Shown here one piece after another: positions 7,073-14,217 of a stretch of DNA of 16,191 nucleotides (position 1 is the first letter of the stretch; each line of letters opens with the position of its first letter). The stretch is from NCBI GenBank assembly GCA_947627785.1, contig CANQXC010000010.1, positions 1 through 16,191 of the forward strand, read 5' to 3'. The translations under genes were made by a program, and so were the position numbers. The notes beneath the pieces are model-generated. The model was not told the DNA's origin. It did no database searches and saw only the letters and a list, made by a program, of their open reading frames with translations. Origin of the DNA: an uncultured Clostridia bacterium. GTDB lineage: Bacteria > Bacillota > Clostridia > TANB77 > CAG-508.

Positions 7073-8281
7073 ATGGATTTATTAAATGAAAATCAGTATA
7101 AAAAAACAAAAACCTCTAGTGGAAAGAAAGTAGTTGTATTATTAATAATAATATCAATAATATTTATAATTGTAATATTAGGTTTAATGATGTATATATC
7201 TGCAAACAAAGAAATAAAAGAAAAGTTATTTATAAATGATGAACAAAGAGAAATAGCAAATGATATAATTATAAATGATACATTAGGAAACCAATATATA
7301 GCACTAAAAGATTTTGCAGAATTATTAGGTTATGAATACGAGAATGGTGAATATAGGAACGATGATGTAGATACGGCAAAATGTTATGTAAAAAATAATA
7401 ATTTAATAACAGGTTTTGAACTAGATACAAATAAAATATATAAATTTGAAGAAGGAACAAACTTAGATTTTCAATATTATACACTAAATTTAAATATAAT
7501 ATTACATAACAATAAATTTTATATAGCATTAGCAGATTTAACAAGAGCATTAAATTGCAGTTATTTTATTAATGAAAATAAAGAAATTAGAATAAACTCT
7601 ATGGAAAATTTAGCAAACACATATCAAGAAAAATTAATTGAAAGTGGATATACAGTTGCAGAAGATCAGAACAATCGAAAGTCCTTTGCATATGGTAGGA
7701 TAATTGCCAATAAAAATGGTATTTGGAGTATATTAAACTCAGAATTAGAAGATATAGGACTAAGATATTCAAGTATATATTTTGATGAACAAAATGATAG
7801 TTATATAGTATCAAACACTAGTGGAAAATATGGGATAATTACAACTTCTGGAGGAGTAAAAGAGTCTTTAAAATATGATGGTCTAGAAATTTTAAATTAT
7901 GAAAACATGTTATATAAGGTAAAAAATAATAACAAATATGGAATAATGAGATCAGATGAAAAAGGTCTTACAAAACTTACTGAAATAGTATACGATGATA
8001 TAGGATATCCTGAAGATTCAGCAAACAAGACATTATATACATTAATAATACCTGAATTAGATAAAAACATGAAGAAAACAATAGTTGTTAAACAAAACGA
8101 AAAATATGGACTAGTATATTTATCATCTGGTGAAATATTCTTACCATGCGACCACTTAGATAAGATATATTTAGTTAATAATTTAGGAGAAGATAAATAT
8201 ATGATTGAAGCACAAGAGCAAACAATGGAATTATTAGAATATCTAACATGGAGAGGTACTTATGTAATAGACCTAAATTAA
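7073..8281 (+). CDS. Membrane-anchored WG-repeat protein with a copper-amine-oxidase-N-like region
   Basis: 402 residues. A short cytoplasmic N-terminus is followed by one transmembrane helix (about 20-43) and an extracellular part. Residues about 52-175 (IALKDFAELLGYEY, FYIALADLTRAL) look like the copper amine oxidase N-terminal-like domain common in clostridial surface proteins; it is a structural module and does not imply oxidase activity. Residues about 205-355 hold degenerate WG-type repeats: NGIWSI (215-220), KYGIITTSG (252-260), KYGIMRS (288-294) and KYGLVYLSSGE (344-354). The repeats probably form a small beta-rich binding surface. It follows tgt by 29 nt with GAAGGGAAGGG as ribosome binding site, and is closed by a strong terminator. 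No enzyme motif is seen, and the function is unknown. Confidence 0.75.
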   Translation: MDLLNENQYKKTKTSSGKKVVVLLIIISIIFIIVILGLMMYISANKEIKEKLFINDEQREIANDIIINDTLGNQYIALKDFAELLGYEYENGEYRNDDVDTAKCYVKNNNLITGFELDTNKIYKFEEGTNLDFQYYTLNLNIILHNNKFYIALADLTRALNCSYFINENKEIRINSMENLANTYQEKLIESGYTVAEDQNNRKSFAYGRIIANKNGIWSILNSELEDIGLRYSSIYFDEQNDSYIVSNTSGKYGIITTSGGVKESLKYDGLEILNYENMLYKVKNNNKYGIMRSDEKGLTKLTEIVYDDIGYPEDSANKTLYTLIIPELDKNMKKTIVVKQNEKYGLVYLSSGEIFLPCDHLDKIYLVNNLGEDKYMIEAQEQTMELLEYLTWRGTYVIDLN

Positions 8282-8297
8282 TAAATTGTTTTGCAAT

Positions 8298-8337
8298 AAA
8301 AAGAAAGAAGGAAAATAAAAAATCCTTCTTTCTTTTT
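8298..8337. terminator. Strong intrinsic terminator, likely bidirectional
   Basis: A 15-bp stem, AAAAAGAAAGAAGGA (8298-8312) with TCCTTCTTTCTTTTT (8323-8337), around a 10-nt A-rich loop. It ends in a T run on the + strand and lies between convergent genes ending at 8281 (+) and 8346 (-). Confidence 0.85.
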
Positions 8338-8345
8338 TTACTAAA

Positions 8346-8723
8346 CTACATTTGTTGTTCGCCAGGTAAAAAGTAATCTACTATACCATATATAATTGCA
8401 CCAATTATAGCAGACATCCATGATATTGAATATCCAGCGACAAAGTATTGAGTAGCATAAAGTACTATTACAGATAAAACAAATCCTACAAAACCTTTAC
8501 CAAAAGGACTAGCTTGTATTCCAGTAAATTTAGATACAAGATAATCAAGTATAGTAAGAACAACAGCAGCAATTGCTAAAGCCCAAAAATTTGAAATTTC
8601 AAAACCAGGTGTAAAAAAAGCAGTAATTGCAAGTACTATTGCAGCAGTAACAAGTCTACCAACTATTTGCCAAACTGTACTAGTACCATTTTGTGTTTGA
8701 GTATTTTGATTATTATTAGACAT
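8346..8723 (-). CDS. Small four-helix membrane protein, phage-holin-family-like
   Basis: 125 residues. A polar Asn/Gln/Thr-rich N-terminus (1-16) is followed by four hydrophobic segments at about 18-40, 46-63, 75-95 and 100-118. Patterns such as VWQIVGRLVTAAIVLAITAF, FTPGFEISNFWAL, ILDYLVSKFTGIQASPFGKG and IIGAIIYGIVDYFLP resemble chromosomal clostridial proteins annotated as phage holin family; this is from memory. No endolysin or other phage gene is nearby, so a lysis role is not supported and a housekeeping envelope role seems more likely. The ATG at 8723 has a strong TTAGGAGG ribosome binding site. It is divergent from the DUF421 gene. Confidence 0.65.
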   Translation of the reverse strand: MSNNNQNTQTQNGTSTVWQIVGRLVTAAIVLAITAFFTPGFEISNFWALAIAAVVLTILDYLVSKFTGIQASPFGKGFVGFVLSVIVLYATQYFVAGYSISWMSAIIGAIIYGIVDYFLPGEQQM

Positions 8724-8810
8724 TTACTAAAAACCTCCTAACTTTAAATATATATATCTAATTTTGCTTTGATTTTTAGATTTCATATATATTATTTTCA
8801 ATTAATATAT

Positions 8811-8837
8811 AAATATTCAAGAAAAATTTGAATATTT
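8811..8837. repeat. Perfect 10-bp inverted repeat in a divergent intergenic region
   Basis: AAATATTCAA (8811-8820) and TTGAATATTT (8828-8837) with a 7-nt spacer. It lies between the - strand holin-like gene and the + strand DUF421 gene, 50 nt upstream of the latter. It may be an operator. I could not assign convincing promoters with normal spacing on either side. Confidence 0.45.
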
Positions 8838-8888
8838 TCAAAAAAATTGCAAAAATTAAATTATATAATGAATTAAAGGAGAAGAAAT

Positions 8889-9563
8889 ATGTTAAATACA
8901 TTTATAAGAGTAAGTATAATATACATACTAGTATTAGTAGTAATGAGATTAATGGGAAAAAGTGAAATAGGTCAGATGCAACCATTTGAATTAGTAATAG
9001 CAATAATGATAGCGGATTTAGCGGCAGTGCCAATGTCTGATACAGGAATTCCAATAACAAGTGGTATAATTCCTATCTTAGCATTATTATTATTTCAATT
9101 AATAATTTCAATTATTAATATGAAAAGTATTACACTAAGAAAAATATTATGCGGAAAACCATGCATACTAATATTCAGAGGAAAAATAGATGAAAAAGCT
9201 TTAAGAAAAGAAAAAATCACAGTAAATGAATTACAAGAAAGATTAAGACAAAAAAATATATTTTCCATAGGTGATGTAGAATATGCAATTTTAGAAACAA
9301 GTGGAGAATTAAGTGTAATACAAAAGCCAGAAAAAAGAACGACAATTCCAGAAGATTTTAATATAATGCCAGATTATGAAGGAATTCCATATGACTTAGT
9401 AGTAGATGGTAAAATAATGTACGATAATTTAAAACAGATAGGAAAAAATGTAAAATGGTTAAAAGAACAAGTACAAAAATTTAAAATAGAACCAGAAGAA
9501 GCACTGATAGTTACATTTGATGGTAAAGGGCAAATATTCTGCCAAAAGAAGAATAGCGCCTAA
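8889..9563 (+). CDS. DUF421 (YetF-like) membrane protein
   Basis: 224 residues. Three N-terminal transmembrane helices (about 5-20, 33-50, 57-77) are followed by a soluble domain. The family hallmark RLMGKSEIGQMQPFELVIAI (20-39) and ADLAAVPM (42-49) are clear. The cytosolic part includes LRKILCGKPCILIFRGKID, then VNELQERLRQKNIFSIGDVEYAILETSGELSV, typical of the family. Proteins of this type occur widely in spore-forming Firmicutes and a few have been tied to spore or membrane functions, but the molecular activity is not known. The ATG at 8889 has AAAGGAG upstream. The DUF4363 gene follows after 37 nt, a recurrent pairing in clostridia. Confidence 0.9.
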   Translation: MLNTFIRVSIIYILVLVVMRLMGKSEIGQMQPFELVIAIMIADLAAVPMSDTGIPITSGIIPILALLLFQLIISIINMKSITLRKILCGKPCILIFRGKIDEKALRKEKITVNELQERLRQKNIFSIGDVEYAILETSGELSVIQKPEKRTTIPEDFNIMPDYEGIPYDLVVDGKIMYDNLKQIGKNVKWLKEQVQKFKIEPEEALIVTFDGKGQIFCQKKNSA

Positions 9564-9600
9564 AAATATATTTTAAATATTAAAAATGGAGGGAAGAAGG

Positions 9601-9993
9601 ATGAAAGATGTTATAATAATTATAGTAATAATTGCACTCATAGTTGTAGGAGATATAGGCACAAAAAGATACCTTAATAAAACAGTAGATGAATTATTAG
9701 GAACCCTAGAAGAACTTAAAAGTAATGTTATACTTGCCAAGGAAAACGATTCAAGAGATAAAATAAAAGAAGAGATGAAGCAAGTAGATGAAAAATGGGA
9801 AAAAACAAATAAAATATGGGCTGTTCTTGTAATGCATCAAGAAGTAGATAATATAGAACAGGCATTAGTAAGAGCAAAATCAAATATAAATGATGGAGAA
9901 TTAGAAACAGCTTTGCAAGAAATAGAAACAGCAATCTTTTTTTCAGAACATGTAAAAGAAAGAGAAAAATTAAGCTTATATAACATATTATAA
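9601..9993 (+). CDS. DUF4363 family protein with an N-terminal membrane anchor
   Basis: 130 residues from the ATG at 9601. An upstream in-frame ATG (9586) overlaps the GGAGGG ribosome binding site (9588-9593), so 9601, 7 nt downstream of that site, is the better start. Residues about 3-20 form a single transmembrane helix (VIIIIVIIALIVVGDIG). The rest is a predicted helical bundle with WEKTNKIWAVLVMHQEVDNIE and LETALQEIETAIFFSEHV, matching the small DUF4363 family. It is immediately downstream of the DUF421 gene and likely acts with it at the membrane. No catalytic motif is visible and the function is unknown. Confidence 0.85.
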   Translation: MKDVIIIIVIIALIVVGDIGTKRYLNKTVDELLGTLEELKSNVILAKENDSRDKIKEEMKQVDEKWEKTNKIWAVLVMHQEVDNIEQALVRAKSNINDGELETALQEIETAIFFSEHVKEREKLSLYNIL

Positions 9994-10081
9994 AAATATT
10001 TTAACAAAATCTATAAAAACATTTCATTTTTTTAGAAATTTATGATAGAATAGTAAAAGAAAAAATAATTGGAGGATGGAT

Positions 10082-10816
10082 ATGGAAGAAATAGATAAAC
10101 AAAACTTACCAAAACACATTGCAATAATTATGGATGGAAACAGACGTTGGGCAAAGCAGAGAGGACTTACAACAAAAGAAGGACACAAAGCAGGTTCAAA
10201 AAATTTAGATAAAATAGCAACATTTTGCAACGAGATAGGAATAAAATATTTAACTGTATATGCTTTTTCAACGGAAAATTGGAAAAGAACACAAGAAGAG
10301 GTTTCAGCACTTATGTTTATATTAAAGGCAAATCTTGACTCAATGCTTAGAAAAATGGACTTAAAAAATATAAAAATAAGAGTGATAGGAGAAAAAGAAA
10401 ACATCCCTAAAGATATTCAAGTAAAGATAGATAAGTTAGTGGAAAAAACAAAAAACAATACAGGGCTTGTACTAAATATTGCCTTCAATTATGGTGGAAG
10501 AGCAGAAATAGTTCATGCATGTAAAACAATTGCAGAGAAGGTAAAAAATGGAGAAATTAATGTTGAAGATATAAATGAGGAAATGTTATCAAATAGCATA
10601 TATACAGCAGGTCAACCAGATCCAGATTTAATGATAAGAACAAGTAAAGAATTAAGAACAAGCAATTTCATGCCATGGCAACTTACATATTCAGAATTTT
10701 ACTTTCCAGATAAACATTGGCCGGAATTTTCAGAAGAAGATTTAATAGAAGCAATAAAAGTATATCAACACAGGAATAGAAGGTTTGGGGGGAGACCAGA
10801 CGAGGTGAAGAAATAA
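10082..10816 (+). CDS. uppS: Isoprenyl transferase (undecaprenyl diphosphate synthase)
   Basis: 244 residues. It makes undecaprenyl diphosphate, the lipid carrier for peptidoglycan and other wall polymers, from farnesyl diphosphate and isopentenyl diphosphate. Visible motifs are HIAIIMDGNRRWA (catalytic Asp18), GHKAG, YAFSTENWKR, NIAFNYGGRAEI, DLMIRTSKELRTSNFMPWQ and YSEFYFPDKHWPEF. The last two supply the diphosphate-binding arginines. The usual SGE in IRTSGE is SKE here, a mild variation. Another ATG at 10076 directly abuts GGAGG (10071-10075); the ATG at 10082, 6 nt downstream of it, is the better start. The stop overlaps the cdsA start by one base (TAATG), which indicates translational coupling. 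The -10-like TAGAAT (10046-10051) has no convincing -35 partner. Confidence 0.97.
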   Translation: MEEIDKQNLPKHIAIIMDGNRRWAKQRGLTTKEGHKAGSKNLDKIATFCNEIGIKYLTVYAFSTENWKRTQEEVSALMFILKANLDSMLRKMDLKNIKIRVIGEKENIPKDIQVKIDKLVEKTKNNTGLVLNIAFNYGGRAEIVHACKTIAEKVKNGEINVEDINEEMLSNSIYTAGQPDPDLMIRTSKELRTSNFMPWQLTYSEFYFPDKHWPEFSEEDLIEAIKVYQHRNRRFGGRPDEVKK

Positions 10817-11607
10817 TGAAAATGCAGAGAATTATATCAGGTACAGTATTAATAATAATAGTAGGAATAGTTTTAATACTAGGGAACACACTAGCTGTAA
10901 ATTTAGCCACATCAATAGTTGCATTACTTGCCATAAATGAATATTTTAATAGCTTCAAAGGCAAACATAATGTAGATAAATGGGTTGGAATGATTCTCGC
11001 AATATTAATTGCATTTATGGATATAATACCTATGAACTTATTAATATTAGAATTTTTAATTGCAATAGTGTTGTTATTCGTAAAGTTAATAGTAACTGAG
11101 ATGAAAACAAATTTTGAAGATGTTGCATTATCTGCATTTGGAATTATATACATAATAGGTTTTATAATATTTATACCAATGTTGTTCAGGGAAACAAATG
11201 GAAAATTATTAATATGGTATTTAGCAATAGCAGCTTGGGGAACTGATACTTTTGCTTATTTTGTAGGTAGTAAAATAGGCAAACATAAACTTACACCTAT
11301 AAGCCCCAAAAAAAGTGTAGAAGGAAGCATTGCTGGAACATTAGGAGCAGCATTAGTAGCTCTTATATATACATATTTTCTAAATAAATTTGCTAATATA
11401 GAATTATCATATTTAGCAATTTCCGGCATAATAATATTATTAAGTATAATAGGGCAAATAGGAGATTTGGCAGCATCAAGTATAAAAAGATATATTGGTA
11501 TAAAAGATTTTAGTAATTTAATTCCAGGGCATGGAGGAATGTTAGATAGAATAGACAGTATATTATTTATTGCCCCATTTGCATATTTTCTATTTGCACT
11601 AATTTAA
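10816..11607 (+). CDS. cdsA: Phosphatidate cytidylyltransferase
   Basis: 263 residues, an integral membrane enzyme that makes CDP-diacylglycerol from phosphatidic acid and CTP, the branch point for phospholipid synthesis. Hydrophobic segments cover most of the protein, consistent with about 7-8 helices. The family signature near the C-terminus is complete: SSIKRYIGIKDFSNLIPGHG followed by GMLDRID. WGTDTFAYFVGSKIGKHKLT and SPKKSVEGSIAG supply the other conserved motif. It overlaps uppS by one base. In many Firmicutes dxr follows cdsA before rseP; here dxr is absent and a 123-nt intergenic region with inverted repeats takes its place. Confidence 0.97.
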   Translation: MKMQRIISGTVLIIIVGIVLILGNTLAVNLATSIVALLAINEYFNSFKGKHNVDKWVGMILAILIAFMDIIPMNLLILEFLIAIVLLFVKLIVTEMKTNFEDVALSAFGIIYIIGFIIFIPMLFRETNGKLLIWYLAIAAWGTDTFAYFVGSKIGKHKLTPISPKKSVEGSIAGTLGAALVALIYTYFLNKFANIELSYLAISGIIILLSIIGQIGDLAASSIKRYIGIKDFSNLIPGHGGMLDRIDSILFIAPFAYFLFALI

Positions 11608-11622
11608 AAGTATTAAAGTAAG

Positions 11623-11678
11623 TAGTTATATATTTATTGTAAAGTTATGTAAAAAAACGTATTATAAATATATAACTA
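11623..11678. repeat. Perfect 15-bp inverted repeat spanning a possible promoter
   Basis: TAGTTATATATTTAT (11623-11637) and ATAAATATATAACTA (11664-11678) are exact inverted repeats with a 26-nt spacer. Within it TTGTAA (11637-11642), 17 nt and TATTAT (11660-11665) form a plausible promoter for rseP. No T run follows, so it is unlikely to be a terminator. A second AT palindrome, TTATAAAA-AG-TTTTATAA, is at 11687-11704. Confidence 0.55.
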
Positions 11679-11730
11679 TTTTAATATTATAAAAAGTTTT
11701 ATAAAAAATTAAGAAAGAGGTAAAAAGCTT

Positions 11731-12453
11731 ATGATAATAGGAATTATAAAAATAGCATTTTTATTAGGATTTCTGATATTAATACATGAATTAGGTCATT
11801 TTCTTGTAGCAAAGTTATTTGGTGTTAAAATAAAACAATTTGCAATAGGTTTTGGACCAACAATATGGAGAAAACAAGGCAAAGAAACATCATATGAATT
11901 AAAACTCATTCCAATGGGTGGATTTGTTAATATGCTAGGAGAAGAAGAACCAATAGAAGATGAAAGGGCATATAACAAAAAAAGCATACCACAAAAAATA
12001 TTAATATTGCTTGCTGGAGGTTCAGTAAACATTATATTTGGATTAATAGTATGTGCAATCATAGCATCAACAATATTAGGAGTAAAGAATGGGCTAATGT
12101 TCACAGGAAAATTTTTAGGAGCAACTTTGGAAGGAATAGTTCAAATTTTTACTGGTCATGTAAAAGCAGATCAATTGGTTGGAGTAGTAGGAATATCAGA
12201 TATGATAGTTGAAACAAATGGATTTCAAGAATTTGCATATATGATGGCAGTAATATCTGTATCATTAGGAGTAACAAATCTTTTACCATTTCCACCACTA
12301 GATGGAGGGAAAATATTATTATTAATAATAGAAGCAATTAGAAGAAAACCATTAAAGCAAAATACGGAAATAGGAATACAAATGGCAGGTTTCTTTTTAT
12401 TAATAGGATTATCAATATTTGTAACATATAATGATATAATGAGAGTGTTTTAA
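11731..12453 (+). CDS. rseP: RseP-type site-2 protease, compact form lacking the PDZ domain
   Basis: 240 residues; usual RseP proteins of Firmicutes are about 340-430. It is an intramembrane zinc metalloprotease that cuts membrane-bound substrates such as anti-sigma factors. Zinc ligands lie in HELGH (19-23), and the third ligand region NLLPFPPLDGG spans 183-193 (Asp191). FGVKIKQFAIGFGP (30-43) and PMGGFVNMLGEE (61-72) are typical RseP motifs, as are the GGSVNIIFG helix (96-104) and VGVVGIS (150-156; usually GPVGI). The segment between the second helix (ending about 117) and the next conserved part is only a few dozen residues, so the PDZ domain usually inserted there is missing. The frame is intact, which suggests a clean in-frame loss or a natural subfamily. 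It follows cdsA; the ribosome binding site is AAAGAGG. Confidence 0.85.
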   Translation: MIIGIIKIAFLLGFLILIHELGHFLVAKLFGVKIKQFAIGFGPTIWRKQGKETSYELKLIPMGGFVNMLGEEEPIEDERAYNKKSIPQKILILLAGGSVNIIFGLIVCAIIASTILGVKNGLMFTGKFLGATLEGIVQIFTGHVKADQLVGVVGISDMIVETNGFQEFAYMMAVISVSLGVTNLLPFPPLDGGKILLLIIEAIRRKPLKQNTEIGIQMAGFFLLIGLSIFVTYNDIMRVF

Positions 12454-12464
12454 AATCCATTATA

Positions 12465-12493
12465 TTGACAAAATTCGACTTTTTGAGTATTAT
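12465..12493 (+). promoter_or_regulatory. Consensus promoter for mscL
   Basis: TTGACA (12465-12470), a 17-nt spacer, TATTAT (12488-12493). It begins 12 nt after the rseP stop and gives a leader of about 45 nt before the ATG at 12546. Confidence 0.75.
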
Positions 12494-12545
12494 ATATAGA
12501 GTAAAATATGATTACTATATATATTAAGAAAGGAAAGTAAGAATT

Positions 12546-13040
12546 ATGTGGAAAGAATTTAAAGAATTTGCATTAAAAGGAAATATAATGGATTTAGCAG
12601 TTGGTGTTATCATAGGTGGTGCATTTCAAAGTATAGTAAAATCATTAGTAGATGATATAATAATGCCAACAGTTGCAATATTTACAGGAAAAGTAGATTA
12701 TTCTGAGCTTAGTATAACAATAGGACAAAGCTCAATTAGATATGGCTCATTCATAACAGCAGTTATAAATTTTTTGATAATAGCGGTATCTGTATTTTTC
12801 CTAGTAAGATATATTAATAAGATAAATAAAAGATTAGAACAAAAAACAGAAGAAGAAATTAAAAAGTTAGAGAAGAAAGGCAAAATCAAGAAAAGAAAAA
12901 AAGATACAGGGCCAGAACCAGTAAAAGAACCAACAACAAAATTGTGCCCATATTGTTTTACAGAGATAAATATAAAAGCAACACGTTGCCCACACTGCAC
13001 ATCAGAACTTGAGGAAGAACAAGAAACTAGTAATACTTAG
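12546..13040 (+). CDS. mscL: Large-conductance mechanosensitive channel MscL with a C-terminal zinc-ribbon extension
   Basis: 164 residues; the channel part is about 115, close to normal MscL length. It opens under membrane tension to release solutes after osmotic downshock. The N-terminus and first helix are typical: MWKEFKEFALKGNIMDLAVG, then VIIGGAFQSIVKSLVDDIIMP. A second helix spans about 68-90 (FITAVINFLIIAVSVFFLV), followed by a charged cytoplasmic helix (KRLEQKTEEEIKKLEKK). A basic linker leads to a zinc-ribbon knuckle: Cys134, Cys137, Cys148, Cys151 in CPYC and CPHC, with TEINIKATR between. The ribbon should sit on the cytoplasmic bundle and could sense metal or redox or bind a partner. 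It has its own promoter, an AAAGGAAAG ribosome binding site and a terminator downstream. Confidence 0.95.
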   Translation: MWKEFKEFALKGNIMDLAVGVIIGGAFQSIVKSLVDDIIMPTVAIFTGKVDYSELSITIGQSSIRYGSFITAVINFLIIAVSVFFLVRYINKINKRLEQKTEEEIKKLEKKGKIKKRKKDTGPEPVKEPTTKLCPYCFTEINIKATRCPHCTSELEEEQETSNT

Positions 13041-13113
13041 AAATCAAAGGTTATTAGTATATAACATATAATCTTTGGAAATTTTACAATGTGGTAGATT
13101 TATAAAATAAATA

Positions 13114-13150
13114 AAAAAGGTTTGAATTGAAATATAATTCAAACCTTTTT
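13114..13150 (+). terminator. Intrinsic terminator downstream of mscL
   Basis: A perfect 15-bp stem, AAAAAGGTTTGAATT (13114-13128) with AATTCAAACCTTTTT (13136-13150), around the 7-nt loop GAAATAT. It ends in a T run. The 73 nt between the mscL stop and the stem hold nothing I recognise. Confidence 0.85.
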
Positions 13151-13264
13151 CATTAATAATAGGTTATAATTCATATTAGTATTCAGTAAACTACAAACAA
13201 TCAACATAAAATATTACAATATTATTACAAATAGATTAAATTTGTATTACAAATATAAAAATAA

Positions 13265-13293
13265 TTTACACTAAAATTAAAAAATGATAAAAT
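13265..13293 (+). promoter_or_regulatory. Possible promoter for the prepilin-like pseudogene
   Basis: TTTACA (13265-13270), a 17-nt spacer, TAAAAT (13288-13293). The stretch 13151-13264 before it is AT-rich with no gene visible. Confidence 0.5.
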
Positions 13294-13351
13294 AAAAGAA
13301 AAGTATATTTTTTTTAGCATAAATATTAAACAGACTAAAATGGAGGTCGGA

Positions 13352-13988
13352 ATGAAAGATATAAAATGTCAAAGAGGCATAACTTTAATATCATTAATAA
13401 TAACAATAGTTTTATTAGTGATATTATCAGGTATAGTAATAAAGATGTCAAGTTCAAACATTATACCACAGACTAGAGGAGTGGAGGCAAATACAAATAG
13501 TCAAATAGAGGAATCCAATAAAGTAATAACTGAATTAAAGAAAGAATGGAATATATACATAAATGACGAAATTATGCAGAATTATGATCAGTTGGAGTAA
13601 AAGTAGATGAAACATCGGTATTAGAAGTTAGAAAAACTTATGACCAATTTGTATGGATACCAATAAAGAACACTACAGATGCTACAGCACAAGATATAAA
13701 CGATATGTATATATGCCAAGGAAAGACAGAAAGTAATGGAAACTGTGAGATAACAGTAGTAAATGGGCAAGCAAAATGTAAGGTGCATGATAATACACAA
13801 ATGGCAGGAAGGTTATATGCAAAAGTATCAGGAGAACACTATATCTAAATTATGCAAAAAATAAAGAATTAAGTAATAGTATAGGAAATAGTATGATACA
13901 AGGTGTGGCATATGATCAAGAAATAAAATTTGTAAATACAGCTAAAAATTTAATAAAATATAAAATTAAATTTCGCTTTTCTGTATAA
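13352..13988 (+). pseudogene. Decayed prepilin-like (ITLISL-type) surface protein with remains of a QFVWIP domain
   Basis: The best start is ATG at 13352, 5 nt after GGAGG; an ATG at 13340 overlaps that site. The N-terminus, QRGITLISLIITIVLLVILS, is a prepilin-type cleavage and membrane segment, with Ser where pilins have Glu at position 5. This variant is common in clostridial surface proteins. The first frame stops at 13600. Homologous-looking sequence continues in a second frame (about 13591-13848): VGVKVDETSVLEV, YDQFVWIPIKN, DINDMYICQGK, MAGRLYAKVSGEH. It goes on in a third frame (13845-13988): LNYAKNKELSNSIGNSMIQG and VAYDQEIKFVNTAKN. Intact relatives I recall carry QFVWVPV and a longer middle, so deletions as well as frameshifts are likely. 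The identity of the domain is from memory; the multiple frame breaks are directly visible. Confidence 0.7.
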
Positions 13989-14162
13989 AATTAAAAAAAT
14001 ACTTGAAAAACACTAAAAACTATGATAAAGTATAAATGTTTTTAATCAAAGGGCAATTTCTAGAGCCAAAGGTTCAAATCTTAGAACTAAAAAGACGAAT
14101 TTTTAAATCTAAAAAAATTAAATCTTTTTTTAAATCCAATTTTATTGATTAAAAATTAAAGA
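13989..14162 (+). other. Structured non-coding stretch upstream of the Rpn gene
   Basis: No open frame is convincing here. TTGAAA-like and TAAAGT-like boxes 17 nt apart near 14003-14031 could be a weak promoter. TTTTTAATCAA (14039-14049) and TTGATTAAAAA (14145-14155) are exact inverted repeats 95 nt apart. Inside, TTCTA (14058-14062) pairs with TAGAA (14082-14086), enclosing GAGCC-AAA-GGTTC. This may be the leader of the nuclease gene or a small RNA; I recognise no known family. Confidence 0.35.
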
Positions 14163-14203
14163 AAAAAGTGGATTTTGTTTAGCCATATAAAAATCCGCTT
14201 TTT
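14163..14203 (+). terminator. Terminator/attenuator-like hairpin directly before the Rpn ribosome binding site
   Basis: AAAAAGTGGATTTT (14163-14176) pairs with AAAATCCGCTTTTT (14190-14203) in a 14-bp stem with one G-U pair and a 13-nt loop. The 3' arm ends in five T and is followed at once by AAGGAGG (14204-14210), the ribosome binding site of the next gene. It may end readthrough from upstream or attenuate this gene. Confidence 0.6.
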
Positions 14204-14217
14204 AAGGAGGTATGTAT

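Noticed and set aside
8346..9563. Prophage remnant, from the holin-like label
   Set aside because: No integrase, capsid, tail or lysin genes are nearby; the neighbours are chromosomal membrane protein families.
14071..14080. GGTTCAAATC, which looks like a tRNA T-loop
   Set aside because: No acceptor, D or anticodon arms can be folded around it, so I treat it as part of the structured stretch and not as a tRNA.
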